From: Chaenocephalus aceratus
Taxonomy: Eukaryota > Chordata > Actinopteri > Perciformes > Channichthyidae
Length of the DNA: 64,000 bases
Assembly (NCBI GenBank): GCA_023974075.1
Contig: JAMFTG010000209.1
Coordinates: forward strand, 132,501 to 196,500
Direction: 5' to 3'
Made by a program: the position numbers and the translations under genes
Notes under the pieces: generated by a model
Told to the model about the DNA's origin: nothing
The model's database searches: none
What the model saw: the letters and a program-made list of their open reading frames with translations, nothing else
Shown here: positions 37,339 to 49,872 of the stretch, one piece after another
How positions within the stretch are numbered: position 1 is the stretch's first letter
How the letters are laid out: every line of letters begins with the position of its first letter

Positions 37339-37458
37339 CTGTCGATGTCGCCCTGCATCTCTTTGCTGCCTTTCTGGGAAACGTCTTGGGAAGTGGAAGA
37401 GTCCGAGGCTCGGCCTGCGCTCCTCGAATACAGATGAAGGCCGCCGTCGGTAAGGTAT
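37339..37458 (-). CDS. nav3: nav3 exon c
   Basis: This 120-nt exon has an acceptor cccctctcacag ending at 37459 and a donor AG|gtaggc at 37338. It completes Gly, then encodes 39 residues: YLTDGGLHLYSRSAGRASDS, a Ser/Thr/Gln stretch, and KEMQGDID. It leaves AG, which becomes Ser with exon d. YxTDGGLxLYxR is a navigator signature block that directly follows the ITSG end of exon b. The second half (TSQDVSQKGSKEMQ) aligns loosely with the variable part of the family. The next exon is 25 kb away, across the most repeat-rich part of the window. Confidence 0.92.
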
Positions 37459-38262
37459 CTGTGAGAGGGGGAATAATGAGAGGATGAGGATGCTGCGGTG
37501 GAAAGATAGTAACTGTATACATGAAATTGACTTGAGTTGACCGACCTCTGTTCTGTATACACTGAACCAGTAAGGGAATACAGGGACATGATGGATTTAC
37601 TGATACAAAAGCACTTTTTTCTTTTTACGAAAGCCTATCAAATCCTTATTCTACAGCTTGAGGTTAGACTTTTTAAACACTGTGTAGAATAAAACACCAA
37701 CTTTGCAGTAATCAGTAAACTTAAGCACCACATTTTTCTCTAGAAATATATAATAAATAAATCTGTTTGAGCCAAATCTTAGATGTTAAATCCTAATAGC
37801 AACACTTAATTGAATTGGCATTTCTGCCTGCTTTGAGCACTTCGGATGCAAACAGAATATTATCATTATTGCAAAAGGGCATTCAGTAAAGTGTAAAATA
37901 AACATCAAATCGAAGTTATAGGTATTTTTGGAGATTTTAAATTGCAAAGTAAGACAAAAACGATTAATACAATCTATTTTGTATCATTTTTAAGACTTTT
38001 GAAGATTGATTTAACACAATTTAGTACCTATTAAGACCTTTTTTTGTTGCCTTTTAGCCTTTTTTAAGGATCTGCAAGAGCCCTGTTAAAATGTGTGTAT
38101 GTGGCACTGAGTAAGTGGTAAGATTTGAGGCACGGCTGATAGGACACGGAGACCATTAGCATTTAGCTAATTAAGCATAGCTAATCACTTTTCCTTTCAG
38201 ACGTGTTACTTTAATTAATATGCTTTACCCCATAACTCTGCTTCACATCCCTTCACAGTCTG

Positions 38263-38298
<36 letters not shown>

Positions 38299-39209
38299 AT
38301 GAATTGCCTTTTTGACAAAACTCTCATATGCTCACTGCTTTAATAGCTATGGTTATAATGAAGGTCAGAAGCAATCACACATTTTGCAGTGATGTTTTCC
38401 GGATCTATTTTCATTCAGCTAATCTGTCAGCGAACGGCGTGGCCTCGAGTCGCACACTTCACTTTCATGGCAAGACAAACGATGACAGCCTTGGTGGATG
38501 TTGCCCTTTGTATTGATGTTCACAGAAAGATGAGGCCTTGGAGACTCTATGAACACGCATCCAACCTTCTCTACTAAACCCATGCACTGCGACATTGAAT
38601 AGAAATGTGACTTGTATTCATGATTCATCAAAGTGTTTCAGTTAGTATAGAGGAAGACGAAGGCCACATCATATCAAGTGGAACATATTCTGCTCGCTTT
38701 CGGGTCCATACTTCCATTTTGGATTCATACTAGAACGTCTTCAATTTCTCTAGTGTCTCTTTTTCTCATACTGTCCGTTAGAATATAACTTAAAGAGGCC
38801 CTATCGTGAGTTTTGGGGGGTTTTCCCTCTCCTGCAGTGTTCTATAGGAGTTCCGGGAACACAGTGACATCACTATGGAACGATGCATTGTACGTGATAA
38901 TATACATTTGGGCACCATCATTTACCAATCAAAGCGTTGGCATTTAAAGCAGGAAGTGCATCAGAGGAAGCTAACATGCTAAACGCTATAGTCGTCCTAC
39001 CTGCTCGTAGGATATTATACTGACCTCAACCAAATAGAAGGAAGTTTAATTTAGGCTAGCAATATACATTTTGGCAACAAATATTTGTACCTACCTTAAC
39101 CAAACAGAAGCAAGTTTAATTTAGGCTAGCAATATACATTTTGGCACCATCATTTATGTCAGAAGTGCATCAGAGGAAGCTAACATGCTAAGTGCTATAG
39201 TCGTCCTAC
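37459..39209. other. intron between exons b and c
   Basis: Contains a (GT)16 tract at 38263-38294 and a family C-like piece at 38800-38900 (tgttctataggagttccggg; atgcattgtacgtgataa). A duplicated ~110-bp segment follows (gaagtttaatttaggctagc at 39040 and about 39112). The stretch 38296-38348 recurs at 40335-40395. No extra exon is needed by the phases. Confidence 0.6.
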
Positions 39210-39620
39210 CCGCTGGTGATCTCATTGGTCCGGTTGCTCCTCCCTAGGATATCTCCTTCACTCAAGTACCCTGTTATCTCCATCTCCGACTGCTGCCCTT
39301 CATCTCCTTCTCCTCCTCCTCCTGCTCCTCCTCCTCCATTCTCCCCTTGCTCCGCCCCCCTCACCCCTCTTCTGAACACAAACCTGGAAGTGTCAGAGTG
39401 CCCAGTGTAGCGCCCTGTGGTGCACCCGGCGCTCGTCGTGGTCGCCCTGGGCGGCGCCGCGTAGCTGCCGGGCATTGAGGGGGCGTCGCCCGCCTGGAGA
39501 CGCGGGGTTTGTGATTGGCCGAGACGCCAGGCCATGGGGGAGGAGCGTGTGGTGAGGGCTGGGAGGCTCCGCCCATTTACCTCCGTGGTTACGGTGGTGT
39601 CGAAAGTCGTTTCTATTGTA
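39210..39620 (-). CDS. nav3: nav3 exon b
   Basis: This 411-nt exon has an acceptor ctctccacag ending at 39621 and a donor GG|gtagga at 39209. It completes Ser, reads TIETTFDTTVTTEVNGRSLP, then WRLGQSQTPRLQAGDAPSMP, a Gly/Arg/Ser stretch, and ITGYLSEGDILGRSN...ITS, and leaves GG, which becomes Gly with the next exon. These blocks match the order in vertebrate navigators. The part around 39310-39350 is a low-complexity Gly/Glu insertion (GENGGGGAGGGGEGDEG) encoded by a (TCC)-rich tract on the plus strand. It is probably lineage-specific and length-variable. The frame is open across all 136 complete codons, as expected for functional sequence. Confidence 0.92.
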
Positions 39621-40015
39621 CTGTGGAGAGAGAAAAAACAATAAAGGAATTAAACTCTTTAAAAGCAAAACAACGGGTTATCCTGTGTTGAGCAAAACAC
39701 TTATACGAATAAACATTAACAATAAAAAATTAACAAGATGCGAAACACTTTACGAGAACTTAGACAAATGTACAAGTCCCGAAACACTTTAACATTTGCC
39801 GAAAACACTTTTACAAACTAAATGAAATCCGACTCTTTAAAAAGCAAAAACCACTATTATCACTGATCTCTCTGACAGTATCTTGAGTCAGAAATTGCTA
39901 AAAGTGCACGACAATAACGAGTCTTACTCATCGTATCAAGTGCAATCCAAAGGGTAAATCATTCAGGTGAAAAGATCGGACATTTTTACAAGTAGTAGAG
40001 CGCTCCCTTCAAACC

Positions 40016-40047
<32 letters not shown>
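39621..40047. other. intronic, with (GT)15 at its end
   Basis: Nothing recognised except the GT tract at 40018-40047 and short internal echoes of cgaaacactttac. Confidence 0.5.
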
Positions 40048-40050
<3 letters not shown>

Positions 40051-40393
40051 ACTAGCATTACTATACTTGTGGGGACCTAAATCTGTTTACATAGTCACGT
40101 GTGGGGACTCGCCTCCCTTATGGGGACAAATTGGAGGTCCCCATGAGGGGGGTCATTAATTTTAGGGTGAAGACTTGGTAAGGGTTAGGGTTAGGGTTAG
40201 ACATGTGCTGGTTATGGTTAAGGTTAGGATAAGTCTCCAGGAAATGCATGTAAGTCAATGTAATGTCCCCTGAAGTGATGTATACATGGTGTGTGTGTGT
40301 GTGTGTGTGTGTGTAAACATTGAAGTGTGTGGGAATATGTAGAATGTGAATTGCCTTTTTGACAACACTCTCATATGCTCACTGCTTTAATAG

Positions 40394-40468
<75 letters not shown>

Positions 40469-41252
40469 TGTGTGTGTGTGTGACCTTCCTAAAGTGCTGC
40501 CGTTTCTTCCACTGTGTTGACTTGAAGGGGAAATATAGCAGAAAGTGATTGCTCCCATGAGGACACATGTCAGAGCATCCATCAGTGAATCACATGGAGA
40601 CGGAGACACAGACAGCCATGTTTGTTTGTATTCAACTATCATGTATTTTGCAACAGAATATGTATCGGGTTAAGCTGCATCAGCAGGGTTGAAGCGAAAG
40701 TGAAACTTCTCGTGAAATGTACGAGAGAAAAATTGTAATAACTACGAATTTTAGATTTTCTAGCTACATGTTCAATGAATGAAGGTTAAATCCTGAACAG
40801 ATGTGCAATGCAGTAAAACACCAGCTTGAGCTCCCCCTGCTGGGAAGAAGAGTGAACTACAGTCACATGGTACCACACACACATCAAAACACAATGCGGT
40901 AACGTGTAGTCCTATACATCCCTTATTTGGCCAAATGCTCTACTTTATTATGCATGATAGAAATAAGACTAACATTAAATGTGTTCAAAAGGATGTAAAC
41001 TACGATTAACCTGCCAAGTAATATAAAATAGAGAGAGGTAGGACATGTCCACACGTCTGTATCATTATCAGCATGTTTGTTCTGCATTGTCTGCCAGTAC
41101 TACATTATAATATTGTGACTTTGAAAACAATTTAAAAGGTACTTAAAACGCTCATAATGCAGTTTAAGTCCGAGGGCAGCAGCTGTTCGATGAGACATAA
41201 AAGCGACGACAAGCAGTGTCTCACACATGGTGGTGACAGAGGTGTGAGAAGT

Positions 41253-41284
<32 letters not shown>

Positions 41285-42115
41285 AAGGTCAGTACACTGT
41301 CCCCTGTGATGCCAAGTGCCAACATGAGAGGGGCAGAGATGCCAGCCGTGTTCACATCCAATCTGTATCAACACCTCCTGAGATCAACAACCAAACACAC
41401 ACACACACACTCCGCACACACACACCCAACGACACCCACACAACCATGTCGGAGTGCAACATTAAACAGACAACTGATGCTTATTTAAAAAGCAATCACA
41501 GAGAAATATTAGAATACAGATATTAATCAAAATAACCACTAACCGTGTGTGTGTATGTGTGTGTGTCCTAGCATTACTATCCTTGTGGGGACCTACATCT
41601 GTTTACATAGTCACGTGTGGGGACTCGCCTCCCTTATGGGGACAAAATGGAGGTCCCCATAAGGGGATCATTAATTTTAGGGTGAAGACTTGGTTAGGGT
41701 TAGGCATGTGTTGGTTATGGTTAAGGTTAGGATAAGTCTCCAGGAAATGCATGTAAGTCAATGTAATGTCCCCTGAAGTGATGTATACATGGTGTGTGTG
41801 TGTGTGTGTGTGTGTGCGTGGCGTGAAAGTGTTTAAGACATGGAGAGGGGAGCATCTTTTCCTGTGTGCATGTGGTTGTCCTCTCTTTCACCCCGTCTTC
41901 ACAGACCTGCAGGGCAGGTTATCAATGTGAATCAAAGACGTTTCAAAACATGTGTGTGTTTCTGCGTCAGTGTCAGTGTGTGTCTGTGTGTGTGTGTCTG
42001 TGTGTGTGTCAGTGTGTGTGTGTCTGTGTGTGTGTGTGTGTCTGTGTCTGTGTGTCCACTCAAATAACCTAGTCTTTAGAGATCCTGCCTGCTCCTCCTT
42101 GCCCAGCCCCAGATG

Positions 42116-42146
<31 letters not shown>

Positions 42147-42960
42147 GCATTACTATACTTGTGGGGACCTACATCTGTTTACACAGTCACGTGTGGGGAC
42201 TCGCCTCCCTTATGGGGACAAAATGGAGGTCCCCATAAGGGGAATTATTAATTTTAGGGTGAAGACTTGGTTAGGGTTAGGGTAAGGTTAAGGGTTAGGT
42301 ATGTGTTGGTTGTGGTTAAGGTTAGGATAAGTCTCCAGGAAATGCATGTAAGTCAATGTAATGTCCCCTGAAGTGATGTATACATGGTATGCGTGTGTGT
42401 GTGTGTGTGTGTCTGTGGGTGGCGTGAAAGTGATTAAGACATGGAGAGGGGAGCATCTTTTCCTGTGTGCATGTGGTTGTCCTCTCCTTCACCCCGTCTT
42501 CACAGACCCTCAGGGCAGGTTATCAATGTGAATCAAAGACGTTTCAAAACATGTGTGTGTTTCTGTGTGTGTGTGTGTCTGTGTGTGTGTGTGTCTGTGT
42601 GTGTCTGTGTGTGTCTGTGTGTGTCCATTCAATTAACCCCGTCTTTAGAGATCCTGCCTGCTCATCCTTGCTCAGCCCCAGAGGCATTTTTTGTGTGTGT
42701 GTGTGTGTGTGTGTGGTCTAGCATTACTATACTTGTGGGGACCTACATCTGTTTACACAGTCACGTGTGGGGACTCACCTCCCTTATGGGGACAAAATGG
42801 AGGTCCCCATAAGGGCAATGATTAATTTTAGGGTGAAGACTTGGTTAGGGTTAGGCATGTGTTGGTTGTGGTTAAGGTTAGGATAAGTCTCCAGGAAATG
42901 CATGAAAGTCAATGTAATGTCCCCTGAAGTGATGTATACGTGTATGTGTGTGTGTGTGTG
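40048..42960. repeat. cluster of four GGGGACC modules between (GT)n tracts
   Basis: A ~235-bp module with acttgtggggacctacatct, cacgtgtggggactcgcctc and ggaggtccccataagggg, a ggttagggttagg tract, and tgtcccctgaagtgatgtat occurs at 40048-40290, 41565-41788, 42147-42388 and 42717-42938. Each copy is bordered by (GT)n. Between the last three copies a second block (gtgaaagtgtttaagacatg; gggcaggttatcaatgtgaa) is also duplicated (41815-42146 and 42420-42716), so a ~575-bp unit is in tandem. (GT)n also fills 40397-40480. Periodic open frames here are artefacts. Confidence 0.9.
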
Positions 42961-43786
42961 TCTATGGATGAGTCGGCAATGTGCTGGGTACGCTTTACGC
43001 ATCTAATCTACTGCATATAAACACACATCATTTGGTTGTTTTGTTAGCTGTCGCTTCTCAATACCAGGACCGCATTTCCCATAACCCCCGCTGTTCTGTT
43101 CGGGCTTTATTAGACTATCTGGTCCGAAGCAGAAGCAGAACCCAAATAATCCGCAGGGAGAGTGGTTTGTTTATCCAGCAGCTCAGTGGGAGGAGAATCC
43201 ATATCGACAGCAGAATGGTTATTGCTGAGTCACTGCATCTTCCTGCTGCTTATGAGCTCTGACGCTCGATCAGATATTCACGCGGGCTTATTTACTGATC
43301 TGGGAAAATGCAATTCTGCAGCTCCACTCGATACGTTTTAATGCATGTAAATGGTCTGCAAAGACTAAAAGACGCCACCATTGGACTTGCTTACTTCCAG
43401 AACATATTTCTAGCCAATCACTTCTATTGGCTCGCTCTCCAACATATTGTACGTGTGCACATTCACTGCACTTTTTAAACGGTGTTTTAATTCTATTTTG
43501 AGGTGTTCAAATTCTACTATTGTTTATTTCCACGCTTTAATTTATACTTATGTGCAATGTCTTGTTTTTTTCTATTTTCTTTTATGCTGCTGCTGCAACG
43601 CAAACGTTTCCCAATGTGTACCTCGTATTTTATCAAATGCATCGTACGTGATAGATTAAGGGGCGGGACATCTCTAAGCGGTTGACCAATCACAACAGCT
43701 AACCATGACAAACTGTTATATATATATATATGCTATAGCAGGGATGGGCAACTTGGATGGTGGTGGGGGCCCGCAGATTCACTTGG

Positions 43787-43789
<3 letters not shown>
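42961..43789. other. intronic, family C copy at about 43330-43705
   Basis: Contains tttaatgcatgtaaatggtc, cttctattggctcgctctcc, gtgatagattaaggggcggg and ggttgaccaatcacaacagc in the order seen at 63610-63806. A (TA)n follows at 43717-43730. No gene is seen. Confidence 0.6.
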
Positions 43790-43824
<35 letters not shown>

Positions 43825-43828
43825 CACA
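43790..43828. repeat. (CA)n microsatellite
   Basis: Short CA tract with one CG interruption, next to a gggatgggcaacttggatgg segment that resembles a hAT terminus (unbounded). Confidence 0.93.
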
Positions 43829-46149
43829 AATTCCATGTTACAATCTCTCAGGGAACATCCTCTAATAAGCCACTGAACAAATATCAGTTCACAGAAATGT
43901 TATTTAATGTTTACAAGTGGCATGTTTGTGTTGAACGGGTTATTTAACAGTGGAATTAAACTATTGGAAAGAACGGAAAATGTGTGTGCATTAAGATGAA
44001 CCATTAAGATGCCATACACATGAAGTCATGAACACTAAGCCAGACATTAGTTGTCTAACTTGAACCTAGGACACTTGAAGCTTCTGCTGACTAAGGGGAG
44101 TGCCAACACAGACACCCGTCAACCCGCACTCAAAAAGAGTAGGTGGGGGGGCCGCCAAATCCTTCATCCTACTATAGTAAACTCATCCTGTGGAGTCCTC
44201 CCGCTCCATCGTGTCGCGTATCCTCTCTGCCTTACGAGAACATCTGGTTTTGAAGGATCCTTAGCGTTAAAAACGTGTCTTTCGGTAGGTTTGCTTCTTC
44301 TACCGAACGCTTGCAATCATCGTAATGAACTGAAACACGTGCACACGAACCGATAGCTATCCTTCAACTCAAAAGCAATGAATAATTGACCATGCCCCTT
44401 CTCTCTGGGCTCCATGTGTAAACCCAAAGTAAACAAACCCGACTGGGGAGAAGCTATTATTTATCTGCCGAGTCCTCGGGGGGTTTGGGATCCCTCGACA
44501 TTTCCCTTTTCTTTTCTCTTTGCCCTTGAAGACGACAGGATTTCTTGACTTTCTTCACACATCGAGCGGCGTCTGTTGCTCCAAAATGTCGATCAATACC
44601 ATCTGTTATTGTCTGGATGGAAGAGAAAACAGTGGAGGGAAATGTAATGAGTTTTTTAATCAATACGGATTGTCTGTCGGGCCGTAGCGCTGGAGGATCG
44701 GTGACGAATGTTAACTTTGCTGCAGTGTCGAGGACAAATCAACGAGGAAGGGACTTCGATAATGAAAGGGTTAATGTTCAGAGCTGGAATATAGTGCGAG
44801 TACATTGTAGTTAAGTTTTGAGTATTTCTTATTATGGTACTGCATCAATCAATCAATCAAAGTGTATCTATAGCCCAATCACACAGTCTTCATTCGTCTC
44901 AGTGGACTTTACAGTTCTGACAGAATATGAATACGACGCCCTCACGTCGGAAACACCTCCAAAGAAAGCCCTAAAGTTAAAGGGGAAATGTTAGAAACCT
45001 CGAGGAGAGCAACAGAGGAGGGATGGATGTCGTGTGTAAATTAAAAAGATAATACATTTACAACATAGTCCAAATATAAGTCCCTATACTTGAACTCCAG
45101 TACATTTTAGAAGACAATATTGTACTTTTTTACGATTATTAGCTAATATCAATTATAAACCACTAATAAATAAACATTGAAATATAGTTTAAGGCTAAAA
45201 TATCCAGCAGCAGAATATAATGTAATATAAATTAGCTCCACCTTTCACAGCTGTGATGAACACATCAATGATCATAATGAAGTAATTTAATTTATAAAAA
45301 GTCAAATCAAGCAATCTGATTGGTTCTTAGCCGTGATATACTGAGCGTATACCACGGGTAGAATTGTAAGTTACTTTTCACAACAAGTCAGTATCCCTCC
45401 GCGTCTGAGAAAAACAGTATACTGTTGGGCTGAAAAGCAAACTGCCTGCGGTTTGGGTTACGCTTTGCGTCGGGCCGTATATTGCTTAAATATACGACGG
45501 GACATTTTAGCCCTCAACAATCACCCCCCCCCCCTACCTCACAGACCTGCTGCACCACCACACCCCCCCCTACCTCACAGACCTGCTGATACTTTGGTAA
45601 TTGTCTTAAGTTTTCTATAAGCATGACTTTTACTTAAGTAGAAGACCGCGGTTTTCCACCGTTGACATTCATTAGTCCAAGCTTTGCCTTCAGCTGCCAT
45701 CACTTTTTAAAATATAAAAACTGGATGATCTCATCCACACTTCCCTCTGCTTCCATGCCATCTATTCCCACTGTGCCTCGATGAACTGTTTCCAGCGCCT
45801 TCTACCCTTTGATAAAAGAGGCACTGATGGCGGCTGATGAGATCTGAACACCCAGAAGATCTGCTACAAAGAAAGACGGAGAGTCCCACAGAAAGACACG
45901 GCGATGAATATGACAGTCGTGTCTGCTCGAGCGTATCAGTGTTAATTGCTTTAAGTGCTTCAAAGCGTCGTGGTGATTACAGCCTTTTCTCATCCGGGGG
46001 AGATAAGCACGGGTTGGCCAGGCTTTTGTCACGGACAGATTGGCATGCTCACTCCGAAGCTGTCCTTACATTTAAAATACGAACATGTCCGCACAGTCAA
46101 ACACTCAGGAGCCAGCTCCCCTGTATTCCTATAGCAGGGTGCAGACACT
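43829..46149. other. intronic; MITE copy and a fish dispersed repeat
   Basis: 45299-45510 is the left part of the MITE seen at 21540. 44843-45000 starts (atca)n and contains tctcagtggactttacagtt, a repeat type I associate with fish genomes. A duplicated poly-C phrase with ctacctcacagacctgctg lies at 45525-45590. No gene is seen. Confidence 0.5.
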
Positions 46150-49100
46150 CAGTAGAGATGGAGAAGTACACACATCCTTTACTCAAGTAGAAGTACAGAT
46201 ACTCTGGTAGAAGTAGAAGTACTGACTACACTTCTTTACTCAAGTCAAAGTAAAGAACTTTGAAATGTACTTCAGTAAAAAGTACCCAGGAAAGTACAGG
46301 TATTTGTGTTCAACATGTGAGAAGTAGAAGGTACAGGTATTTGAGTTCAACATGTAAGAAGTAGAAAGTACAGGTATTTGAGTTCAACATATAAGAAGTA
46401 GAAAGTACAGGTATTTGAGTTCAACATGTGAGAAGTAGAAAGTACAGGTATTTGAGTTCAACATGTAAGAAGTAGAAAGTACAGGTATTTGAGTTCAACA
46501 TGTGAGAAGTAGAAAGTACAGGTATTTGGGTTCAACATGTAAGAAGTATAAAGTACAGGTATTTGTGTTCAACATGTAAGAAGTAGAAAGTACAGGTATT
46601 TGAGTTCAACATGTAAGAAGTAGAAAGTACAGGTATTTGAGTTCAACATGTAAGAAGTAGAAAGTACAGGTATTTGAGTTCAACATGTGAGAAGTAGAAA
46701 GTACAGGTATTTGTGTTCAACATGTAAGAAGTAGAAAGTACAGGTATTTGTGTTCAAAATGTGAGAAGTAGAAAGTACAGGTATTTGAGTTCAACATGTG
46801 AGAAGTAGAAAGTACAGGTATTTGAGTTCAACATGTGAGAAGTAGAAAGTACAGGTATTTGAGTTCAACATGTAAGAAGTAGAAAGTACAGGTATTTGAG
46901 TTCAACATGTAAGAAGTAGAAAGTACAGGTATTTGAGTTCAACATGTAAGAAGTACAAAGTACAGGTATTTGGGTTCAACATGTAAGAAGTAGAAAGTAC
47001 AGGTATTTGGGTTCAACATGTAAGAAGTAGAAAGTACAGGTATTTGTGTTCAGCATGTAAGAAGTAGAAAGTACAGGTATTTGGGTTCAACATGTAAGAA
47101 GTAGAAAGTACAGGTATTTGAGTTCAACATGTAAGAAGTAGAAAGTACAGGTATTTGAGTTCAACATGTAAGAAGTAGAAAGTACAGGTATTTGAGTTCA
47201 ACATGTAAGAAGTAGAAAGTACAGGTATTTGTGTTCAACATGTAAGAAGTAGAAAGTACAGGTATTTAAGTTCAACATGTGAGAAGTAGAAAGTACAGGT
47301 ATTTGTGTTCAACATGTAAGAAGTAGAAAGTACAGGTATTTGTGTTCAACATTTAAGAAGTAGAAAGTACAGGTATTTGTGTTCAACATGTGAGAAGTAG
47401 AAAGTACAGGTATTTGTGTTCAACATGTGAGAAGTAGAAAGTACATGTATTTGAGTTCAACATGTGAGAAGTAGAAAGTACAGGTATTTGGGTTCAACAT
47501 GTGAGAAGTAGAAAGTACAGGTATTTGTGTTCAACATGAGAGAAGTAGAAAGTACAGGTATTTGAGTTCAACATGTGAGAAGTAGAAAGTACAGGTATTT
47601 GAGTTCAACATGTGAGAAGTAGAAAGTACAGGTATTTGAGTTCAACATGTGAGAAGTAGAAAGTACAGGTATTTGGGTTCAACATGTGAGAAGTAGAAAG
47701 TACAGGTATTTGAGTTCAACATGTAAGAAGTAGAAAGTACAGGTATTTGGGTTCAACATGTAAGAAGTAGAAAGTACAGGTATTTGGGTTCAACATGTAA
47801 GAAGTAGAAAGTACAGGTATTTGTGTTCAACATGTGAGAAGTAGAAAGTACAGGTATTTGTGTTCAAAATGTGAGAAGTAGAAAGTACAGGTATTTGAGT
47901 TCAACATGTGAGAAGTAGAAAGTACAGGTATTTGAGTTCAACATGTAAGAAGTAGAAAGTACAGGTATTTGAGTTCAACATGTAAGAAGTAGAAAGTACA
48001 GGTACTTGAGTTCAACATGTAAGAAGTAGAAAGTACAGGTATTTGTGTTCAACATGTGAGAAGTAGAAAGTACAGGTATTTGTGTTCAACATGCAAGAAG
48101 TAGAAAGTACAGGTATTTGGGTTCAAAATGTAAGAAGTAGAAAGTACAGGTATTTGAGTTCAACATGTAAGAAGTAGAAAGTACAGGTATTTGAGTTCAA
48201 CATGTAAGAAGTAGAAAGTACAGGTATTTGTGTTCAACATGTAAGAAGTAGAAAGTACAGGTATTTGAGTTCAACATGTAAGAAGTAGAAACTACAGGTA
48301 TTTGTGTTCAACATGCAAAAAGTAGAAAGTACAGGTATTTGTGTTCAACATGTAAGAAGTAGAAACTACAGGTATTTGTGTTCAACATGTAAGAAGTAGA
48401 AAGTACAGGTATTTGGGTTCAACATGTGAGAAGTAGAAAGTACAGGTATTTGAGTTCAACATGTAAGAAGTAGAAAGTACAGGTATTTGAGTTCAACATG
48501 TAAGAAGTAGAAAGTACAGGTATTTGAGTTCAACATGTAAGAAGTAGAAAGTTCAGGTATTTGTGTTCAACATGTATGAAGTAGAAAGTTCAGGTATTTG
48601 AGTTCAACATGTAAGAAGTAGAAAGTACAGGTATTTGAGTTCAACATGTAAGAAGTAGAAAGTACAGGTATTTGAGTTCAACATGTAAGAAGTAGAAAGT
48701 ACAGGTATTTGTGTTCAACATGTAAGAAGTAGAAAGTACAGGTATTTGGGTTCAACATGTAAGAAGTAGAAAGTTCAGGTATTTGTGTTCAACATGTAAG
48801 AAGTAGAAAGTTCAGGTATTTGTGTTCAACATGTAAGAAGTAGAAAGTACAGGTATTTGGGTTCAACATGGAAGAAGTAGAAAGTACAGGTATTTGTGTT
48901 CAACATGTAAGAAGTAGAAAGTACAGGTATTTGAGTTCAACATGTAAGAAGTAGAAAGTACAGGTATTTGGGTTCAACATGTAAGAAGTAGAAAGTTCAG
49001 GTATTTGTGTTCAACATGTAAGAAGTAGAAAGTACAGGTATTTGTGTTCAACATGTAAGAACTAAAGTACAGGTATTTGAGTTCAACATGTAAGAAGTAG

Positions 49101-49661
49101 AAAGTACAGGTATTTGAGTTCAACATGTAAGAAGTAGAAAGTACAGGTATTTGTGTTCAACATGTAAGAAGTAGAAAGTACAGGTATTTGGGTTCAACAT
49201 GTAAGAAGTAGAAAGTTCAGGTATTTGTGTTCAACATGTAAGAAGTAGAAAGTTCAGGTATTTGTGTTCAACATGTAAGAAGTAGAAAGTACAGGTATTT
49301 GAGTTCAACATGTGAGAAGTAGAAAGTACAGGTATTTGGGTTCAACATGGAAGAAGTAGAAAGTACAGGTATTTGTGTTCAACATGTAAGAAGTAGAAAG
49401 TACAGGTATTTGAGTTCAACATGTAAGAAGTAGAAAGTACAGGTATTTGGGTTCAACATGTAAGAAGTAGAAAGTTCAGGTATTTGTGTTCAACATGTAA
49501 GAAGTAGAAAGTTCAGGTATTTGTGTTCAACATGTAAGAAGTAGAAAGTACAGGTATTTGTGTTCAACATGTAAGAACTAAAGTACAGGTATTTGAGTTC
49601 AACATGTAAGAAGTAGAAAGTACAGGTATTTGAGTTCAACATGTAAGAAGTAGAAAGTAGT
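46150..49661. mobile_element. hAT-like element D3, satellite-swollen and right-truncated
   Basis: Starts cagtagagatggagaagtac, with subterminal cacatcctttactcaagtag and tcaagtcaaagtaaagaact as in D2, and then passes into satellite D. The other terminus seen in D1/D2 (cccacctctg) is missing: the array ends at gtagaaagtagtaacatgat. Deletion or an unresolved array end in the assembly could explain this. Confidence 0.75.
46290..49661 (-). repeat. satellite D, 37-bp array, about 91 copies
   Basis: Units read aagtagaaagtacaggtatt then tgagttcaacatgtaag on the plus strand. Variable bases are tgagttc/tgtgttc/tgggttc, gtaag/gtgag and gtacag/gttcag. A unit with aagaactaaagtac (2 bp shorter) occurs at 49057 and 49573, 516 bp apart, which fits 14 monomers. 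A catggaag variant recurs 479 bp apart (48871, 49350). It is the longest array in the window. Confidence 0.95.
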
Positions 49662-49817
49662 AACATGATGCATTGTTCATATTTTTCACGCTGAATATCG
49701 TTTTTTGTCAGATGCAGGAGAATTTAATTCCTTCACACACCTCACACTGAAACCCTGTGGTGGTAAGGCAATGATGCAGCATTGATCGAGTCTGAGAGAA
49801 AAAGAAAAGGAGTGGAA

Positions 49818-49818
<1 letters not shown>

Positions 49819-49870
<52 letters not shown>
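49819..49870. repeat. (CA)n microsatellite
   Basis: About 26 CA units. The flanks 49662-50539 hold no gene; 50280-50470 is a degenerate (ATT)n-rich stretch. Confidence 0.95.

Positions 49871-49872
<2 letters not shown>

Noticed and set aside
40180..40200. True telomere (ttaggg)n
   Set aside because: Only three to four units inside a repeated module that occurs four times; not a chromosome end.
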